A stretch of 28,605 bases of DNA from an uncultured Collinsella sp. (GCA_902494605.1 CABUUG010000008.1:1-28605), one strand, 5' to 3'. Shown: positions 1-8,619, numbered from the stretch's first letter. Program-made: numbers and translations. Notes: generated by a model not told the origin, from the sequence alone.

Positions 1-498
1 ACGGACAAAAAACTTGCTGCTGGCTTTAAGGTCAAAGTCGTTAACAACGGGGACTCTGCCTCTGCTGGCAAATGGCTTAAGGATGACGGGACCCTTGTCG
101 AGACTAAAGAAAATGCTTCTGAGTTTATGACCGATGCTACGAGCGGCAAGGTTTTAATCCCTGGCCTCGTTAAGGGTACGTATGAGATTGCCGAGACGAC
201 CACTCCTTCGGGCTACAACACTATCGCGCCCTTCCAGATTACGGTTACGCCGACCTATGATGAAAATGGCAAATTGTCGACGCTGGCCGTTGGCGAAGAC
301 ATCGAAAAGGTCACTCCCGGTACTGCAAATGGTTCGGTCATGTCCATTACCATTGAAAACAAGAAGGGCTCTGGCCTTCCGCTGACCGGTCTCAACGGCG
401 TGACCTTCACTTGGATTGCTGGTGGCGCGGTGCTGTGCATCGGCGTGGCACACCTCATCCGCAGCCGTAAGCAGGCTGAGGAGTCCGAGCAGGAGTAA
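1..498 (+). CDS. LPXTG-anchored Cna-B-type surface/pilin-like protein, 3' end only
   Basis: This is the C-terminal 165 residues of a cell-wall-anchored surface protein. The frame is open from base 1, so the 5' end lies outside the window. The visible part has a Cna-B/pilin-like beta domain containing YEIAETTTPSGY, which matches the E-box pattern of Gram-positive pilins. It is followed by the sorting signal LPLTG (bases 379-393), a hydrophobic stretch of about 18 residues, and a basic tail (RSRK) ending in acidic residues. Sortase would cleave between T and G and join the protein to peptidoglycan or to another pilin. A class C sortase lies downstream at 2103, which suggests a pilus locus, but an unrelated regulator gene sits between them. 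It could be a pilin subunit or a single adhesin; the missing N-terminus prevents a decision. Confidence 0.85.
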   Translation, partial: TDKKLAAGFKVKVVNNGDSASAGKWLKDDGTLVETKENASEFMTDATSGKVLIPGLVKGTYEIAETTTPSGYNTIAPFQITVTPTYDENGKLSTLAVGEDIEKVTPGTANGSVMSITIENKKGSGLPLTGLNGVTFTWIAGGAVLCIGVAHLIRSRKQAEESEQE

Positions 499-598
499 CG
501 CTCGCTCACCCATCCCTTTGGCAGGTGGGATGTGATGGCCATGAGACTTGCGGACACTTTTCTCGTCCATCCACGTTCTTGCTTTGCTATTCTCTTTT

Positions 599-637
599 CG
601 GGGCAGACTCCGCACTGGAGTTTGCCCCGTTCTTTTT
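599..637 (+). terminator. Rho-independent terminator of the surface-protein gene
   Basis: A stem of about 12 bp (CGGGGCA-ACTCC with GGAGT-TGCCCCG, one internal G/T mismatch) closes a 5-nt loop at 612-616. It is followed by the T-rich run at 630-637. It lies 100 bp past the stop codon at 498 and should end the pilin-like transcript. Confidence 0.85.
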
Positions 638-655
638 GGATAACACAGGCAGCCT

Positions 656-810
656 CCACCGTCCGATGCGGACTCATCCGTCATCGCGTTTCTTGACTCG
701 CATGAAGTTCGGTTTAAGGTCCGTAGGCGCACGCGCAGTGCGGACGGTGGAAGGCATTTGCGCCGCAACAAGCGCAAATAAGAATGCCCGGGGGTCGGAT
801 TCCGGGCATT
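656..810. other. Structured non-coding stretch with three inverted repeats
   Basis: No convincing gene lies between 499 and 1011. After the terminator there are three consecutive inverted repeats: CCACCGTCCG (656-665) with CGGACGGTGG (741-750), ATTTGCGC (756-763) with GCGCAAAT (772-779), and AATGCCCGG (783-791) with CCGGGCATT (802-810). The first arm can instead pair locally, GTCCG (661-665) with CGGAC (669-673), so two exclusive folds are possible. It could be an RNA element or degenerate repeat DNA; no known RNA family was recognised. Confidence 0.4.
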
Positions 811-948
811 TAACAAAAGCTGAAAACTAGGCCGCCCGCGCTCCCAAACATTTACGCGGGGTGCGTCGTTTTCTATTGATATTGTATCCCGAATCGCCCC
901 GCCGATCTGGGATATTCTGAAAACTCAAATATAGGCTTAGGCACGAAC

Positions 949-999
949 GGAATCTCATTAATTCCGAAAATTATGTATAATTCCAATATAAACTGGAAT
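949..999 (+). promoter_or_regulatory. Promoter with two GGAAT/ATTCC operators
   Basis: A consensus -10 box TATAAT lies at 976-981. Two inverted repeats made of the same word flank it: GGAAT-N7-ATTCC (949-965) and ATTCCA-N8-TGGAAT (980-999), the second overlapping the -10. No good -35 was seen. The layout fits repression of the following regulator gene, probably by its own product (inference). Confidence 0.5.
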
Positions 1000-1011
1000 C
1001 AAACGAAAACG

Positions 1012-1980
1012 ATGGAAATGAACGAAGCGCTAATCTACTTACAAGAAGCACTAGGCCTCTCCGCCAAGGCCAAAATTTGGCCTGGATCCGCACGCTTGCC
1101 GCTGCATCTGCGGGCGATTGAGGTCCGCGCTGTTGACGCAAACGGTTTTTCGTTTTTGCTTGCAAGTTTGCCTACTGGCGTCGGGCTTCCCGAGGCTAAG
1201 AGAGTCTATAGTCAGCTATCCTTGCGCGCGGAGACTCCTGTTGTCGTTTCGTTTCCTGATGCCGATGCACGTCAGCGCAAAGCATTAGTTGCACAAGGGA
1301 TTCCCTTTGTCTGCCCAGGTAGACAGGCTTTTCTTCCATTTATGGGCACAGCCTGCACGGAGAGGGGCGGTGCCTGGTTTCACAATCACGCGACCAAGAT
1401 GTCACCCAACGCGCAGGCTGCCGCAATCTGGGGAGCAGCCCAGGAGCCATATCGCCCCTATGACCTTTGTCGTGCGCTTGGGATCTCGGTAAGCCGTGCG
1501 AGTGAGGCCATAACCGAGCTTGTTGACAGGGGGCTCGCGAGGCGCGAGCGTCGCGAGCGACGTGTCGTTGTGTTTCCTGTTGCCGTTGATCTTCTGCTCA
1601 GCGAGCACATGGCAGAGCTCTCCTCGCCTGTCTCGAAGGTCTTTTTTGCAAGGAAGACGCCGCAGATCGACTATCTTGTTGACGCCGGGGAGACGGCGCT
1701 CGCTGCGCGTTCGATGCTCGCTGCGCCGGGCATGGAACAAAAGGCCGTCTTAAGAAGAGCATGGCGTCAACTGGGCGATCTCGAAGTCGCAGACGGGGAG
1801 TTGCCGGATAACGAAACGGCGATGATCCAAGTGTGGCGCTATGCGCCCGTGTTTGCCGACTCCTCCCGCGTCGACGACATTTCGCTTGCGCTATCTTTGG
1901 CGGCAATCGACGATGAGCGAATTCAGCTCGAAGTCGATCGCATGTTTGGAAAGGAATATCCATGGCAAGAAGCGCTGTAG
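1012..1980 (+). CDS. Winged-helix (MarR/AbiEi-like) transcriptional regulator
   Basis: This is a soluble protein of about 322 residues with no membrane segment. A helix-turn-helix region is readable mid-protein (YDLCRALGISVSRASEAITEL followed by a basic RRERRERRVVVF wing, about residues 155-190), consistent with a winged-helix DNA binder. The C-terminal region contains IQVWRYAP, DDISLALSLA and DDERIQ, a pattern I associate with uncharacterised regulators of Firmicutes and Actinobacteria. An in-frame ATG at 973 exists, but a TATAAT box at 976-981 would sit inside that start. Neither start has a Shine-Dalgarno site, so ATG 1012 is chosen on promoter position alone. A Shine-Dalgarno site and ATG for a second gene lie inside its 3' end, so it once headed a two-gene operon. 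A type IV toxin-antitoxin antitoxin is possible but unproven. Confidence 0.65.
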   Translation: MEMNEALIYLQEALGLSAKAKIWPGSARLPLHLRAIEVRAVDANGFSFLLASLPTGVGLPEAKRVYSQLSLRAETPVVVSFPDADARQRKALVAQGIPFVCPGRQAFLPFMGTACTERGGAWFHNHATKMSPNAQAAAIWGAAQEPYRPYDLCRALGISVSRASEAITELVDRGLARRERRERRVVVFPVAVDLLLSEHMAELSSPVSKVFFARKTPQIDYLVDAGETALAARSMLAAPGMEQKAVLRRAWRQLGDLEVADGELPDNETAMIQVWRYAPVFADSSRVDDISLALSLAAIDDERIQLEVDRMFGKEYPWQEAL

Positions 1981-2006
1981 AAGGCCTTCAAGAATTCGAA
2001 CCGTAG
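1950..2006 (+). pseudogene. 14-codon stub of a lost coupled partner gene
   Basis: AAAGGA (1950-1955) stands 6 bp before an ATG at 1962, overlapping the last codons of the upstream regulator. That is the typical layout of a translationally coupled second gene. The frame reads MARSAVEGLQEFEP and stops at 2004-2006. The strong ribosome site with almost no coding sequence suggests that the body of a partner gene was deleted. It could instead be a functional leader peptide, which I think is less likely. Confidence 0.45.
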
Positions 2007-2102
2007 GCGGCGTTTCGGTCCTAGCTGCGTTACCCGCGGCAGAAGTTCGCTAATCGGCTATTATTTGTTTAGACAACTTGAGTTGTAGAGGAGTGACCGG
2101 CG

Positions 2103-3041
2103 ATGGTGCAGGGCGCCAAACATATGAAGAGCAATAACGCCGCGGCCAACGGTGGCTCAAGCCCTCAGCCCAAACCTCAACCAAAGTCCAAACGCCGCCG
2201 CAAGCGACTGCCGCGCTGGGCCGATCGGCTCATCACCATCGTCATCATCCTTATTGGCGTGGGCCTTATGACCTGGCCGTGGATCTTGGACCGGCTCGAG
2301 GCCTCGGGCGTGTTCAACCAGATCAGCACCGTGTCCAGCACCGTGGACGCGCTGTCTGCCGAGGAGCGTGAGCGCATCCTGCTCCAGGCGCGCTCCTTTA
2401 ACGAGCAGCTGGCGGGCGAGGCCACCGAGCTTCCCACCGACCAGATCGAGCCCTACGCTCAGCAGCTCATCTTTGACCGCGATCCCATGATGAGCTGGGT
2501 CGAGATCCCCTCCATCGACGTGAGTATGCCCATCTACCACGGCACGAGCGAAGAAGTCCTCATGGCGGGCGTCGGCCACCTGGAGGGCACGAGCCTGCCG
2601 GTGGGCGGCACCTCGACGCATTGCGTGCTCACCGCGCACTCGGGCATGCGCAATTTGAGCATGTTCGACGACATCCATTCGCTGGAGCCCGGCGACCTGG
2701 TACTGCTGCACACCATGAACAAGACGCTCGCCTACAAGATGGTGAACTCCGAGGTGGTGCTGCCTGAGGAGATGGAGTCGCTGACCATCGAACCCGGCGC
2801 CGACAAGGTGACGCTCGTCACCTGCACACCCTACGGCGTGAACGACCATCGCCTGCTGGTGCATTGCGTGCGCACCAAGTACAGCAAGAAGGACGTCGAC
2901 AAGCAAAAGTCGCTGGCCGGTCGCCACTGGGGCAAGCGCGAGTTTGCTGTGCTCATCGTGGTCGTGGCCATTGTGCTGTTGCTGCTGGACATCGTGATCC
3001 ACGCGGTCCGCAAGCGCCGCAAGGCCAAGGCCTCGGCATAA
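2103..3041 (+). CDS. Class C (pilin-type) sortase
   Basis: This is a membrane transpeptidase that cleaves LPXTG-type signals and joins pilins or anchors surface proteins. It has 312 residues: a basic Lys/Arg/Pro-rich cytoplasmic head, a membrane segment at about 43-60, an extracellular sortase domain at about 125-260, and a second membrane segment at about 281-300 with a basic tail. The two-anchor plan is typical of class C. Catalytic residues are His179 (TAHSG), Cys241 (TLVTCTPYG) and Arg250 (NDHRLL). A DP pair just before the domain (RDPMM) may be the class C lid. AGAGGAG at 2087-2093, 9 bp upstream, supports the ATG at 2103; a later in-frame ATG (residue 8) lacks such a site. The partial LPLTG protein at the left edge is a plausible substrate. 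Confidence 0.93.
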   Translation: MVQGAKHMKSNNAAANGGSSPQPKPQPKSKRRRKRLPRWADRLITIVIILIGVGLMTWPWILDRLEASGVFNQISTVSSTVDALSAEERERILLQARSFNEQLAGEATELPTDQIEPYAQQLIFDRDPMMSWVEIPSIDVSMPIYHGTSEEVLMAGVGHLEGTSLPVGGTSTHCVLTAHSGMRNLSMFDDIHSLEPGDLVLLHTMNKTLAYKMVNSEVVLPEEMESLTIEPGADKVTLVTCTPYGVNDHRLLVHCVRTKYSKKDVDKQKSLAGRHWGKREFAVLIVVVAIVLLLLDIVIHAVRKRRKAKASA

Positions 3042-3054
3042 GACATTCTCCAGA

Positions 3055-3089
3055 ACCACCACAATGGGGACAGGCACCTTTGTGGTGGT
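3055..3089. repeat. Hairpin element with GGGGACAG core
   Basis: ACCACCACAA (3055-3064) and TTGTGGTGGT (3080-3089) form a perfect 10-bp stem around a 15-nt loop containing GGGGACAGGCACC. A hairpin of the same design occurs after the ABC operon at 13325-13357. It lies just after the sortase stop codon and may also work as a transcription end. Confidence 0.6.
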
Positions 3090-3101
3090 CGGGGGCTTCC
3101 A

Positions 3102-3164
3102 AACCATCACAACATTCGATGAAAATCGCGATTTTGGCGAAAAGTGTCGAATGTTGTGATGGTT
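3102..3164. repeat. 18-bp perfect inverted repeat
   Basis: AACCATCACAACATTCGA (3102-3119) is matched exactly by its reverse complement at 3147-3164 across a 27-nt spacer. The spacer contains the smaller palindrome AAAATCGCGATTTT. No T run follows, so it is not a standard terminator. The rest of the gap to 3345 holds several TTTTCGCT-like short repeats and no gene. Confidence 0.65.
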
Positions 3165-3304
3165 TTCGTTGTGGGCGGGATGGTTTTCGCTACGGACGGT
3201 ACGGTTTCGCTGCAGAACCGCCAGCCCGCCGCCTGCCAGCCGCCGCCCTCGTTACGTTTTCGCTGCATTTAGGTAAAGCACCTGCTCCGAGCGGCGTTGC
3301 CCTG

Positions 3305-3310
3305 TATACT
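3305..3310 (+). promoter_or_regulatory. Possible -10 box of the gatCAB operon
   Basis: TATACT sits 35 bp before the gatC start codon and is directly preceded by TG. No clear -35 hexamer was found at the right distance, so this is a weak call. Confidence 0.3.
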
Positions 3311-3345
3311 AGAGCGGTTTATCTGTTATGCGGAAGGGAGCGCCT

Positions 3346-3657
3346 ATGGCACTCAGCGAGAAAGACGTGCGCGGCATCGCCGAGTACGCAAAGATCGCAC
3401 TGACCGATGACGAGCTCACCCAGATGACGTCCTACATGAACGACGCCGTCCAGATGCTCGAGCCCGTCTTGCAATATGACTTGCCCGACGTGGAGCCCAC
3501 GTTCCATCCTATCGGAAGCCTGTCCAACGTGATGGGCGATGACCTGCGCGAGCCCGAGCGCGATCTGCCGCTCGACGTCGCGCTTGAAAACGCCGGCAGC
3601 GCGCGCGACCGCTACTTCCGCGTGCCGTCCATTTTGGGAGAGGGGGAGAGCGAGTAA
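3346..3657 (+). CDS. gatC: Asp-tRNA(Asn)/Glu-tRNA(Gln) amidotransferase subunit C
   Basis: GatC is the small subunit that holds GatA and GatB together in the enzyme that converts misacylated Glu-tRNA(Gln) or Asp-tRNA(Asn) to the correct amide form. The 103-residue product has the usual features: an N-terminal helix pair (SEKDVRGIAEYAKIALTDDE), a conserved VEPTFHP segment, and a C-terminal DRYFRVPSIL. The length is normal for the family (about 95-105). The ATG at 3346 is preferred over an ATG at 3328 because GGAAGGGAG at 3332-3340 lies just before it. The stop overlaps the gatA start (TAATG). Confidence 0.95.
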   Translation: MALSEKDVRGIAEYAKIALTDDELTQMTSYMNDAVQMLEPVLQYDLPDVEPTFHPIGSLSNVMGDDLREPERDLPLDVALENAGSARDRYFRVPSILGEGESE

Positions 3658-5171
3658 TGGCGCAGAGCTTCGATTCCCTTACCGCCGCCCAGATCGCCGC
3701 GGGCGTTGCCGCCGGCGACTTTACCGCTACCGAGGTGGCCCAGGCCTCCCTTGTCGCCATCGAGGCGTGCGAAGGCGGGGTCCAGGCATTCCTGCAGGTG
3801 GCGCCCGAGCTTGCGCTCGAGGCCGCTGCGCGCGTGGATGCCGACCGTGCCGCAGGCAAGCCGCTGCCTCCGCTCGCGGGCGTGCCGCTGGCCATCAAGG
3901 ACAACATGAACCTTGTGGGCACGCGCACCACCTGCGCTTCCCGCATGCTCGAGAACTACCAGAGCGTCTACACCGCCACCTGCGTCCAGCGCATGCTCGA
4001 TGCCGGCTGCCTGCCCATGGGCAAGGCCAACATGGACGAGTTTGCCTTTGGCAGCTCCACCGAGAGCTCGGCGTTCCACCGCACCAACAACCCCTGGGAT
4101 ACCGAGCGCGTGCCCGGCGGCTCCTCGGGCGGCTCCGCCGCCGCCGTCGCCGCGGGCGAGGTCGTGCTCTCGCTGGGCTCGGACACCGGCGGCTCCATTC
4201 GCCAGCCGGCGTCGCTGTGCGGCGTGGTGGGCTTTAAGCCCGCGTACGGCGCCGTGAGCCGTTACGGCGTGGTTGCCTTTGGCTCGTCGCTCGACCAGGT
4301 GGGACCCTTTGGCCGCACGGTCGAGGATGTCGCGCTGGCCATGAACGCGCTTACCGGCGCGGGCCGCGATCCGTACGACTGCACCAGCCAGGATTGCGCC
4401 GTCGACTTTACTGAGCATCTCAACGACAGCATCGAGGGCAAGCGCGTGGGCATTATCCCTGCGTTTATGGAGGCCGAGGGCCTGACGCCCGAGGTCAAGA
4501 CTGCTGTCCAGCGCGCCGCCCAGGAGCTGCAGAACCAGGGTGCCGAGCTGGTCGAGGTCGACCTGCCGCACCTAGACGCCGCTATCGCCGCCTACTACGT
4601 CATCGGTCCGGCCGAGGCGTTCTCCAACCTGGCGCGCTTCGACGGCATTCGCTACGGCTACCAGGAGGAGGGCTGCGCCAACCTGTCCGACCAGAGCTCG
4701 CTGTCGCGCGCCCACGGCTTTGGCGCCGAGGCCAAGCGCCGTCAGATGCTCGGCGCCTACCTGCTGAGCTCGGGCGTGTACGACAAGTACTACTACGCTG
4801 CGCAAAAGGCCCGCACGCTCATCACGCAGGACTACGACGCCGCGTATGCCAAGGTGGACACCATCCTCATGCCCGCCTCGCCGCGCACGGCCTTTAAGTT
4901 TGGCGAGATCAGCGACCCCACGCAGATGTACCTCTCCGACCTGTACACCATCTCGCTCAACATTTGCGGCAACGGTGGTATCTCGGTGCCGCTGGGTCTG
5001 GGCGAGGATACTCAGCTGCCCGTTTCTGCCCAGCTGGTGGGGCCTGCCTTTAAGGACCGTCAGCTGCTCACGTTTGCCCGCGCCCTGGAGCGCGGCTTTG
5101 CCGATGCCGCCACGGGCGCGCCCGCGCTTTCCGTCGCGCCCGATTTTGCCGGGAAGGGAGGCGAGCTGTAA
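3657..5171 (+). CDS. gatA: Asp-tRNA(Asn)/Glu-tRNA(Gln) amidotransferase subunit A (glutaminase)
   Basis: GatA is the amidase-signature subunit that hydrolyses glutamine and delivers ammonia to GatB. The 504-residue length is normal. The Ser-cisSer-Lys triad is present: Lys81 in GVPLAIKDN, Ser156 in PGGSSGGSAA, and the nucleophile Ser180 in DTGGSIRQP. Positions were assigned by analogy with FAAH spacing. The start codon overlaps the gatC stop by one base, and its own stop overlaps the gatB start in the same way, so all three subunits are translationally coupled. The organism probably makes Gln-tRNA, and perhaps Asn-tRNA, by this indirect route. Confidence 0.97.
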   Translation: MAQSFDSLTAAQIAAGVAAGDFTATEVAQASLVAIEACEGGVQAFLQVAPELALEAAARVDADRAAGKPLPPLAGVPLAIKDNMNLVGTRTTCASRMLENYQSVYTATCVQRMLDAGCLPMGKANMDEFAFGSSTESSAFHRTNNPWDTERVPGGSSGGSAAAVAAGEVVLSLGSDTGGSIRQPASLCGVVGFKPAYGAVSRYGVVAFGSSLDQVGPFGRTVEDVALAMNALTGAGRDPYDCTSQDCAVDFTEHLNDSIEGKRVGIIPAFMEAEGLTPEVKTAVQRAAQELQNQGAELVEVDLPHLDAAIAAYYVIGPAEAFSNLARFDGIRYGYQEEGCANLSDQSSLSRAHGFGAEAKRRQMLGAYLLSSGVYDKYYYAAQKARTLITQDYDAAYAKVDTILMPASPRTAFKFGEISDPTQMYLSDLYTISLNICGNGGISVPLGLGEDTQLPVSAQLVGPAFKDRQLLTFARALERGFADAATGAPALSVAPDFAGKGGEL

Positions 5172-6847
5172 TGAAGGAGCTTTCCGAGGTCCTGCAGGAT
5201 TGGGAGGCCGTGATCGGCCTGGAGATCCATACCGAGCTCACCGCACTCGACACCAAGATGTTCTGCAACTGTAAGCTCAGCCACGATGACGAGCCCAACG
5301 CCAACGTGTGTCCGGTGTGCCTGGGCTTGCCCGGCGCCCTGCCGGTGCCTAACAAGCGCGCCATCGAGAGCATCGTCAAGGCCGGCCTTGCCACCAACTG
5401 CGAGATCCAGCGCCACTCGATGTTCTACCGCAAGCACTACTTCTATCCCGATATGGCCAAGAACTTCCAGACCACGCAGGGTCCGGTCGCCTTTGCCATG
5501 TACGGTCACCTGGACCTGGACGTGACCGGTCGCGGTGCCGCCGAGCGCCCCGACTGCGCGTTTGGCGAGGCCGAGGCCCAGAGCCTGGCGAGCGCCTCGG
5601 CCAACGCCGAGGGCCTGTCCACGTCCATGACGTCGACCATGCGCGAAGGCAACCAGCGCGCCGGCCACCTGGCCAGCTATGACGCGTCCAACCTGCAGAT
5701 GCCCGAGCGTCGCGAGGACGGTTCCTACACGGTGCCCATCCGCATCCTGCGCATCCACATGGAGGAGGACGCCGCCAAGATGGTGCACGTGGGCGGTGCC
5801 GAGGGCCGCATTACCGCCGCGGCCGAGTCGCTCGTCGACTACAACCGCTGCGGCACGCCGCTGATCGAGCTCGTCACCGAGCCCGACTTGCGCACGCCCG
5901 AGGAAGCGCGTCTGTTTATGGAGAAGCTCCGTCGCATCTTTGTGACGCTGGGCATTTCGGACTGCTCCATGGAGAAGGGTTCCATGCGCTGCGACGGCAA
6001 CGTGTCGCTGCGCCGCCGCGGCGAGACCAAGTTGGGCACCAAGACCGAGCTCAAGAACCTCAACTCGTTTAAGAGCCTGCACGATGGCCTTGCCTACGAG
6101 ATCTGCCGCCAGGCCGAGGTGCTCGAGGAGGGCGGCATCATCTATCAGGAGACCCGCCACTGGGAGCCCAGTCGCAAGCGCACCGTGGTCATGCGTGTGA
6201 AGGAAACGGCAGACGACTATCGTCTGTTCCCCGACCCCGATCTGGCGCCGTTCGATCTGGACGACGAGTTCATCGACCGCTGCCGTGGCGAGATCCCCGA
6301 GCTGCCCGATGCCAAGCGCGTCCGTTTTGAGGCCGACTTTGGCATTAAGGCGGCCGACGCCGAGCAGATTGCCGGCGACCCCGAGTTTGCCGAGTTTTTT
6401 GAGGCCGCCGCTGCCGGTATGGCTGGCAAGGAGGCCCAGACGGTTGCAAACTTGCTGGTGAACGAGATGATCGCCTATCTTAAGGGCGCGGGCGTGTCGC
6501 TGACCGAGTCCGGTATCGCGCCGGCTCAGGTTGCGGCGCTGGCTAAGCTGCTGGCGACCGATGCTATCAGCTCCAACCAGGCGCACGAGGTCTTTGAGGC
6601 CATGGCCCAGACCGGCGACGACCCCAACAAGATCGTCGACGAGCGTGGTATGCGTCAGGTGAGCGATGCCGGTGCGCTGCAGCCGATTGTGGACGAGGTG
6701 CTGGCAAACTGTGCCGAGCAGGCGCAGCAGTATCGTGACGGCAACCAGAAGGTCATCGGCTTTTTGGTGGGCCAGTGCATGAAGGCGAGCCGCGGCAAGG
6801 GCAACCCGAAGCTCTTCAACGAGTTGCTGAGAACGTCGCTCTCGTAA
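5171..6847 (+). CDS. gatB: Asp-tRNA(Asn)/Glu-tRNA(Gln) amidotransferase subunit B, with an insertion
   Basis: GatB binds the misacylated tRNA, activates the side-chain carboxylate with ATP and amidates it. Recognisable parts are the N-terminal VIGLEIHTEL, a likely zinc site from Cys32, Cys34, Cys47 and Cys50 (FCNC, CPVC), the YPDMAKNFQ block, RIHMEEDAAK, the GTPLIELVTEPD segment, and a C-terminal YqeY-like tail domain used to grip tRNA. The protein has 558 residues, against about 475-500 for typical GatB. The excess lies at about residues 119-186, between LDLDV and the RIHMEED block. That stretch is Ala/Ser/Glu-rich and normally only about ten residues long. The reading frame stays open through it, so it is an in-frame insertion rather than damage. 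Confidence 0.95.
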   Translation: MKELSEVLQDWEAVIGLEIHTELTALDTKMFCNCKLSHDDEPNANVCPVCLGLPGALPVPNKRAIESIVKAGLATNCEIQRHSMFYRKHYFYPDMAKNFQTTQGPVAFAMYGHLDLDVTGRGAAERPDCAFGEAEAQSLASASANAEGLSTSMTSTMREGNQRAGHLASYDASNLQMPERREDGSYTVPIRILRIHMEEDAAKMVHVGGAEGRITAAAESLVDYNRCGTPLIELVTEPDLRTPEEARLFMEKLRRIFVTLGISDCSMEKGSMRCDGNVSLRRRGETKLGTKTELKNLNSFKSLHDGLAYEICRQAEVLEEGGIIYQETRHWEPSRKRTVVMRVKETADDYRLFPDPDLAPFDLDDEFIDRCRGEIPELPDAKRVRFEADFGIKAADAEQIAGDPEFAEFFEAAAAGMAGKEAQTVANLLVNEMIAYLKGAGVSLTESGIAPAQVAALAKLLATDAISSNQAHEVFEAMAQTGDDPNKIVDERGMRQVSDAGALQPIVDEVLANCAEQAQQYRDGNQKVIGFLVGQCMKASRGKGNPKLFNELLRTSLS

Positions 6848-6850
6848 GCG

Positions 6851-6986
6851 GGAACCGAGGGGCCGGGCGCAGGGCCTTGCCTCTCAATTTCGGACAGTCC
6901 TGACTCACGACGGAGGCGTCACTGGCGCCTCCTGTTCGTGCGGAACTCATTGAGAGGCAAGGCCCTGCGCTCGGCCCCTCGGTTCC
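6851..6986. repeat. 136-bp element with 38-bp terminal inverted repeats
   Basis: Bases 6851-6888 are repeated in inverse at 6949-6986 with one difference, which would be a G-U pair in RNA. The 60-nt centre carries a smaller hairpin, GGAGGCG with CGCCTCC, the same words used in the terminator at 7036-7064. The element begins three bases after the gatB stop codon. It could be a MITE-like insertion or a very large RNA hairpin. Confidence 0.7.
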
Positions 6987-7035
6987 GTGACGACTCGGCC
7001 GTTCGGGTCAGGCGGGCTGATAGGAAAGATGGTGA

Positions 7036-7064
7036 CGGAGGCGCAAAATGCGCCTCCGCCTTTT
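7036..7064 (+). terminator. Rho-independent terminator after gatCAB
   Basis: A perfect 10-bp stem (CGGAGGCGCA with TGCGCCTCCG) with a 3-nt loop is followed by CCTTTT. It should end the gatCAB transcript. Confidence 0.85.
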
Positions 7065-7099
7065 GAATGTGATGAAAGTGTGGCGAAATGAGCTTAAAA

Positions 7100-7168
7100 C
7101 TTCCGTAAATGTGATAAATGTCACGTTTTACCTAGGGTAAAATGTGGGAAATATCACGTTTACGGAAG
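7100..7168 (+). promoter_or_regulatory. 69-bp palindrome with two CRP/FNR-like operators
   Basis: Outer arms 7100-7116 and 7152-7168 (17 bp, one mismatch) and inner arms 7122-7132 and 7136-7146 (11 bp, one mismatch) share the same centre at 7134. Each half contains a TGTGR-N6-TCACG site: TGTGA...TCACG at 7110-7125 and TGTGG...TCACG at 7143-7158. Their centres are 33 bp apart, about three helical turns. This matches the CRP half-site TGTGA-N6-TCACA closely. It lies 23-91 bp before the ATPase start codon. Confidence 0.65.
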
Positions 7169-7190
7169 ATTCTTTGCGGGAGGTTCGGCC

Positions 7191-8555
7191 ATGCAGCGAG
7201 ATATCATTGCCAAGCTTAACGCTTGGAAAGCGTCAGAATATCGTAAGCCGCTTATCCTTAAGGGGGCGCGCCAGGTTGGAAAGACGTGGGCGCTTAAGGA
7301 GTTCGGTCGAACCTCGTACCGCAATTTTGTGTATCTGACGCTCGAGGAGCCGTCACCTGGGGTACAGAGCGAGTACGCTCAGTTTTTCGAAGGTACGCGC
7401 GATCCTCGACGGATCATCTCAAATCTTTCCCTGGCACTTGGACAGCCTATCGAGCCCGGCGAAACGCTGCTTATTATTGATGAGATCCAGGATTGTCCTT
7501 CTGCAGTCGGCGCCCTTAAATACTTCTGTGACGAAGCCCCCGAGTATCACGTCGCATGCGCAGGGTCTTTGTTGGGCGTTCGCTTGTCCCGTGAGACCAG
7601 CGCTTTTCCGGTGGGAAAGGTCGAGTTCATGGAGATGCGCCCCATGAGCTTTTCCGAGTTTCTGAAAGCCGAGGGCGCTGCAAACTACGACGAATACCTT
7701 GGCGGCCTGGATCAGATCGAGACAGTGCCCGATTTCTTCCATGTCCGTCTCGTCGAGCATCTTCGTCGTTATTTTGCATGCGGCGGCATGCCAGAGGCTC
7801 TTGGCCGGTGGGTGGAGACGGGCGATATCGTTCAGGTCGATAAGGTGTTGTCTGATCTCTTGGATTCCTACGAGCGCGATTTTGCCAAGCATGGTGGCCG
7901 TGCGCAGTTCGCCAAGCTTTCGCAAATATGGAACTCGATTCCAGCTCAGTTGGCGCGCGAGAACAAAAAGTTCGTTTGGGGTGCGGTGCGCGAGGGGGCT
8001 CGTGCTCGAGAATACGAGGATGCTCTGGAATGGCTTGCCGATGCTGGGCTCATCACGGCGGTTCGCCTTAATGCTGCCGGTGGTGTGCCGCTCTCTGCGT
8101 ACGATGACCTCAAGGCATTTAAAGTCTACTGTCTTGATGTCGGCTTGCTGCGCCGCATGGCAAGGCTGGATGCGTCCGCTTTTGCCATCTCGGATGCGCT
8201 ATTTTCGGAGTTCAAAGGTTCGTTCGCCGAGAACTATGTGCTTCAGGCATTACTTTCACAGTTAGATGCTGCTCCGCGTTATTGGACAAACGAGAAGCCG
8301 AAGCACGAAGTCGATTTTTTGATTCAGGTCGGAAACGAAATCGTTCCCGTCGAGGTCAAATCGGGAGAGGTCGTTCATTCCAAGAGCCTTAAGTACTATG
8401 CCGACAAGCATGCGGAGACGACTCCATTGAGGGTCCGCTACTCACTTAAGAACCTAAAGCTCGACGACGGGGTGCTCAACATTCCGTTGTATTTGGCTGA
8501 TCGATCTGTCCCTCTTATCAAAAAGGCGCTTGATTGTGCGCATCTTGACGTTTAG
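7191..8555 (+). CDS. AAA_14-type ATPase with C-terminal DUF4143 domain
   Basis: This is a 454-residue member of the AAA_14/DUF4143 family, whose cellular role is not settled. Walker A is GARQVGKT (residues 25-32) and Walker B is LLIIDEIQDC (about 93-102). A sensor-like CAGSLLGV and the typical EFMEMRPMSFSEFL follow. The C-terminal DUF4143 part contains VDFLIQ...VPVEVKSG with Asp375, Glu388 and Lys390, the D...ExK pattern of restriction-endonuclease-like folds. The start at 7191 is supported by GGGAGG about 10 bp upstream. The gene stands alone between the gatCAB terminator and a convergent AraC gene. Members occur in many variable copies in gut bacteria. The operator region suggests control by a CRP/FNR-type protein. 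Confidence 0.9.
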   Translation: MQRDIIAKLNAWKASEYRKPLILKGARQVGKTWALKEFGRTSYRNFVYLTLEEPSPGVQSEYAQFFEGTRDPRRIISNLSLALGQPIEPGETLLIIDEIQDCPSAVGALKYFCDEAPEYHVACAGSLLGVRLSRETSAFPVGKVEFMEMRPMSFSEFLKAEGAANYDEYLGGLDQIETVPDFFHVRLVEHLRRYFACGGMPEALGRWVETGDIVQVDKVLSDLLDSYERDFAKHGGRAQFAKLSQIWNSIPAQLARENKKFVWGAVREGARAREYEDALEWLADAGLITAVRLNAAGGVPLSAYDDLKAFKVYCLDVGLLRRMARLDASAFAISDALFSEFKGSFAENYVLQALLSQLDAAPRYWTNEKPKHEVDFLIQVGNEIVPVEVKSGEVVHSKSLKYYADKHAETTPLRVRYSLKNLKLDDGVLNIPLYLADRSVPLIKKALDCAHLDV

Positions 8556-8619
8556 ATCCCGGGTGAGCTGACGGGCGGCGGCTAATTAATCGCTCCGTTA
8601 CGGCCAGGGAGCTTGGGCC